From: Bradyrhizobium sp. NP1
GTDB taxonomy: Bacteria; Pseudomonadota; Alphaproteobacteria; Rhizobiales; Xanthobacteraceae
Length of the DNA: 64,000 nt
Reading direction: 5' to 3'
Assembly: GCF_030378205.1 (NCBI RefSeq)
Contig: NZ_CP127385.1
Coordinates: forward strand, 310,001 to 374,000
Each line of letters opens with the position of its first letter. Position 1 is the stretch's first letter. Both the position numbers and the translations under genes were made by a program. The notes under the pieces are model-generated. The model had not been told where the DNA came from. It saw only the letters and a program-made list of their open reading frames with translations, and did not search any database. Below are positions 63,858 to 64,000 of this stretch, piece after piece.

Positions 63858-64000
63858 TCAGACCCAGTCCTTGATCTTCCAGGACCGCATCTTCCACGGC
63901 GTCAGGTTTTCCAGCCGCCATCGTGCGAAGCGCGCCGGGGGCCAGTTGCTCAGCGCCTTCTCTTCTTTCTCAGGGGTGGGCGCGATGACGCGGGGCGCGG
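63858..64000 (-). CDS. C-terminal part of a protein (runs off the window)
   Basis: The minus strand is open from the window edge to a TGA at 63858-63860, encoding 47 residues that end SWKIKDWV. The segment is Trp- and basic-rich (NWPPARFARWRLENL, TPWKMRSW) and follows a Glu/Lys stretch. It reads like a genuine cytosolic or membrane-proximal tail, but no family can be named from it. Confidence 0.55.
   Translation of the reverse strand, partial: APRVIAPTPEKEEKALSNWPPARFARWRLENLTPWKMRSWKIKDWV

Overview
The window is a stretch of high-GC alphaproteobacterial chromosome that most resembles Bradyrhizobium or a close relative in the Nitrobacteraceae. Pointers are a malonyl-CoA synthetase that reads like the well-known Rhodopseudomonas palustris MatB, an sdhCDAB operon in the alphaproteobacterial order, a CtrA-type site (TTAA-N7-TTAA), substrate-binding proteins opening with MRRRELITLL, an IalB-like gene beside rlmN, and several palindromic intergenic repeats of the kind seen in this group. 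No rRNA, phage, insertion sequence or CRISPR array is visible. There is one tRNA, tRNA-Ala(CGC).

Layout. 0.2-4.7 kb: tRNA-Ala, YggT and DUF167 proteins, folD, ppa, an acetyltransferase, a hydrolase and a DCC-family protein. 4.76-7.79 kb: an acquired, lower-GC EcoRII-like restriction-modification operon in the order methyltransferase, vsr, endonuclease, with its own sigma70-like promoter and a palindromic operator candidate. 7.8-16.4 kb: amine oxidase, typA, a Crp/Fnr regulator, an orphan response regulator, PhoD-type phosphatase and a membrane-anchored TAXI receptor. 16.5-28 kb: pterin dehydratase, YkvA plus class III cyclase, a second TAXI protein with a Sel1 protein, quinone oxidoreductase, a dienoyl-CoA-reductase-like SDR, IalB, rlmN, PAP2 phosphatase and argG. 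28-36.6 kb: a repeat-rich OmpA protein, VOC and FkbM proteins, a BacA/BclA-like exporter and a hybrid histidine kinase. 36.7-46 kb: sdhBADC (reverse strand), LysR, TauE/SafE, an ABC binding protein, matB and an SDR. 46-57 kb: fasciclin protein, cytochrome b561 plus molybdopterin protein, two transporters, leuB, asd, YqhA, carbonic anhydrase and a CoA-ester lyase. 57-64 kb: a cysteine-motif protein, glycosyltransferase, leuD, zincin, then a looser region of small secreted or repeat proteins, a LuxR regulator and a DUF1330 protein.

Function. Most genes are housekeeping: one-carbon metabolism (folD), pyrophosphate removal (ppa), arginine, leucine and aspartate-family synthesis (argG, leuB, leuD, asd), complex II, translation (typA, rlmN) and CO2 hydration. 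The accessory interest lies in the self-contained restriction cassette, two orphan TAXI proteins without TRAP permeases, the OmpA protein with five near-identical 34-residue repeats, and palindromic elements that sit on gene ends and in some cases supply the stop codon. All names rest on reading motifs, lengths and context by eye; no database search was run.
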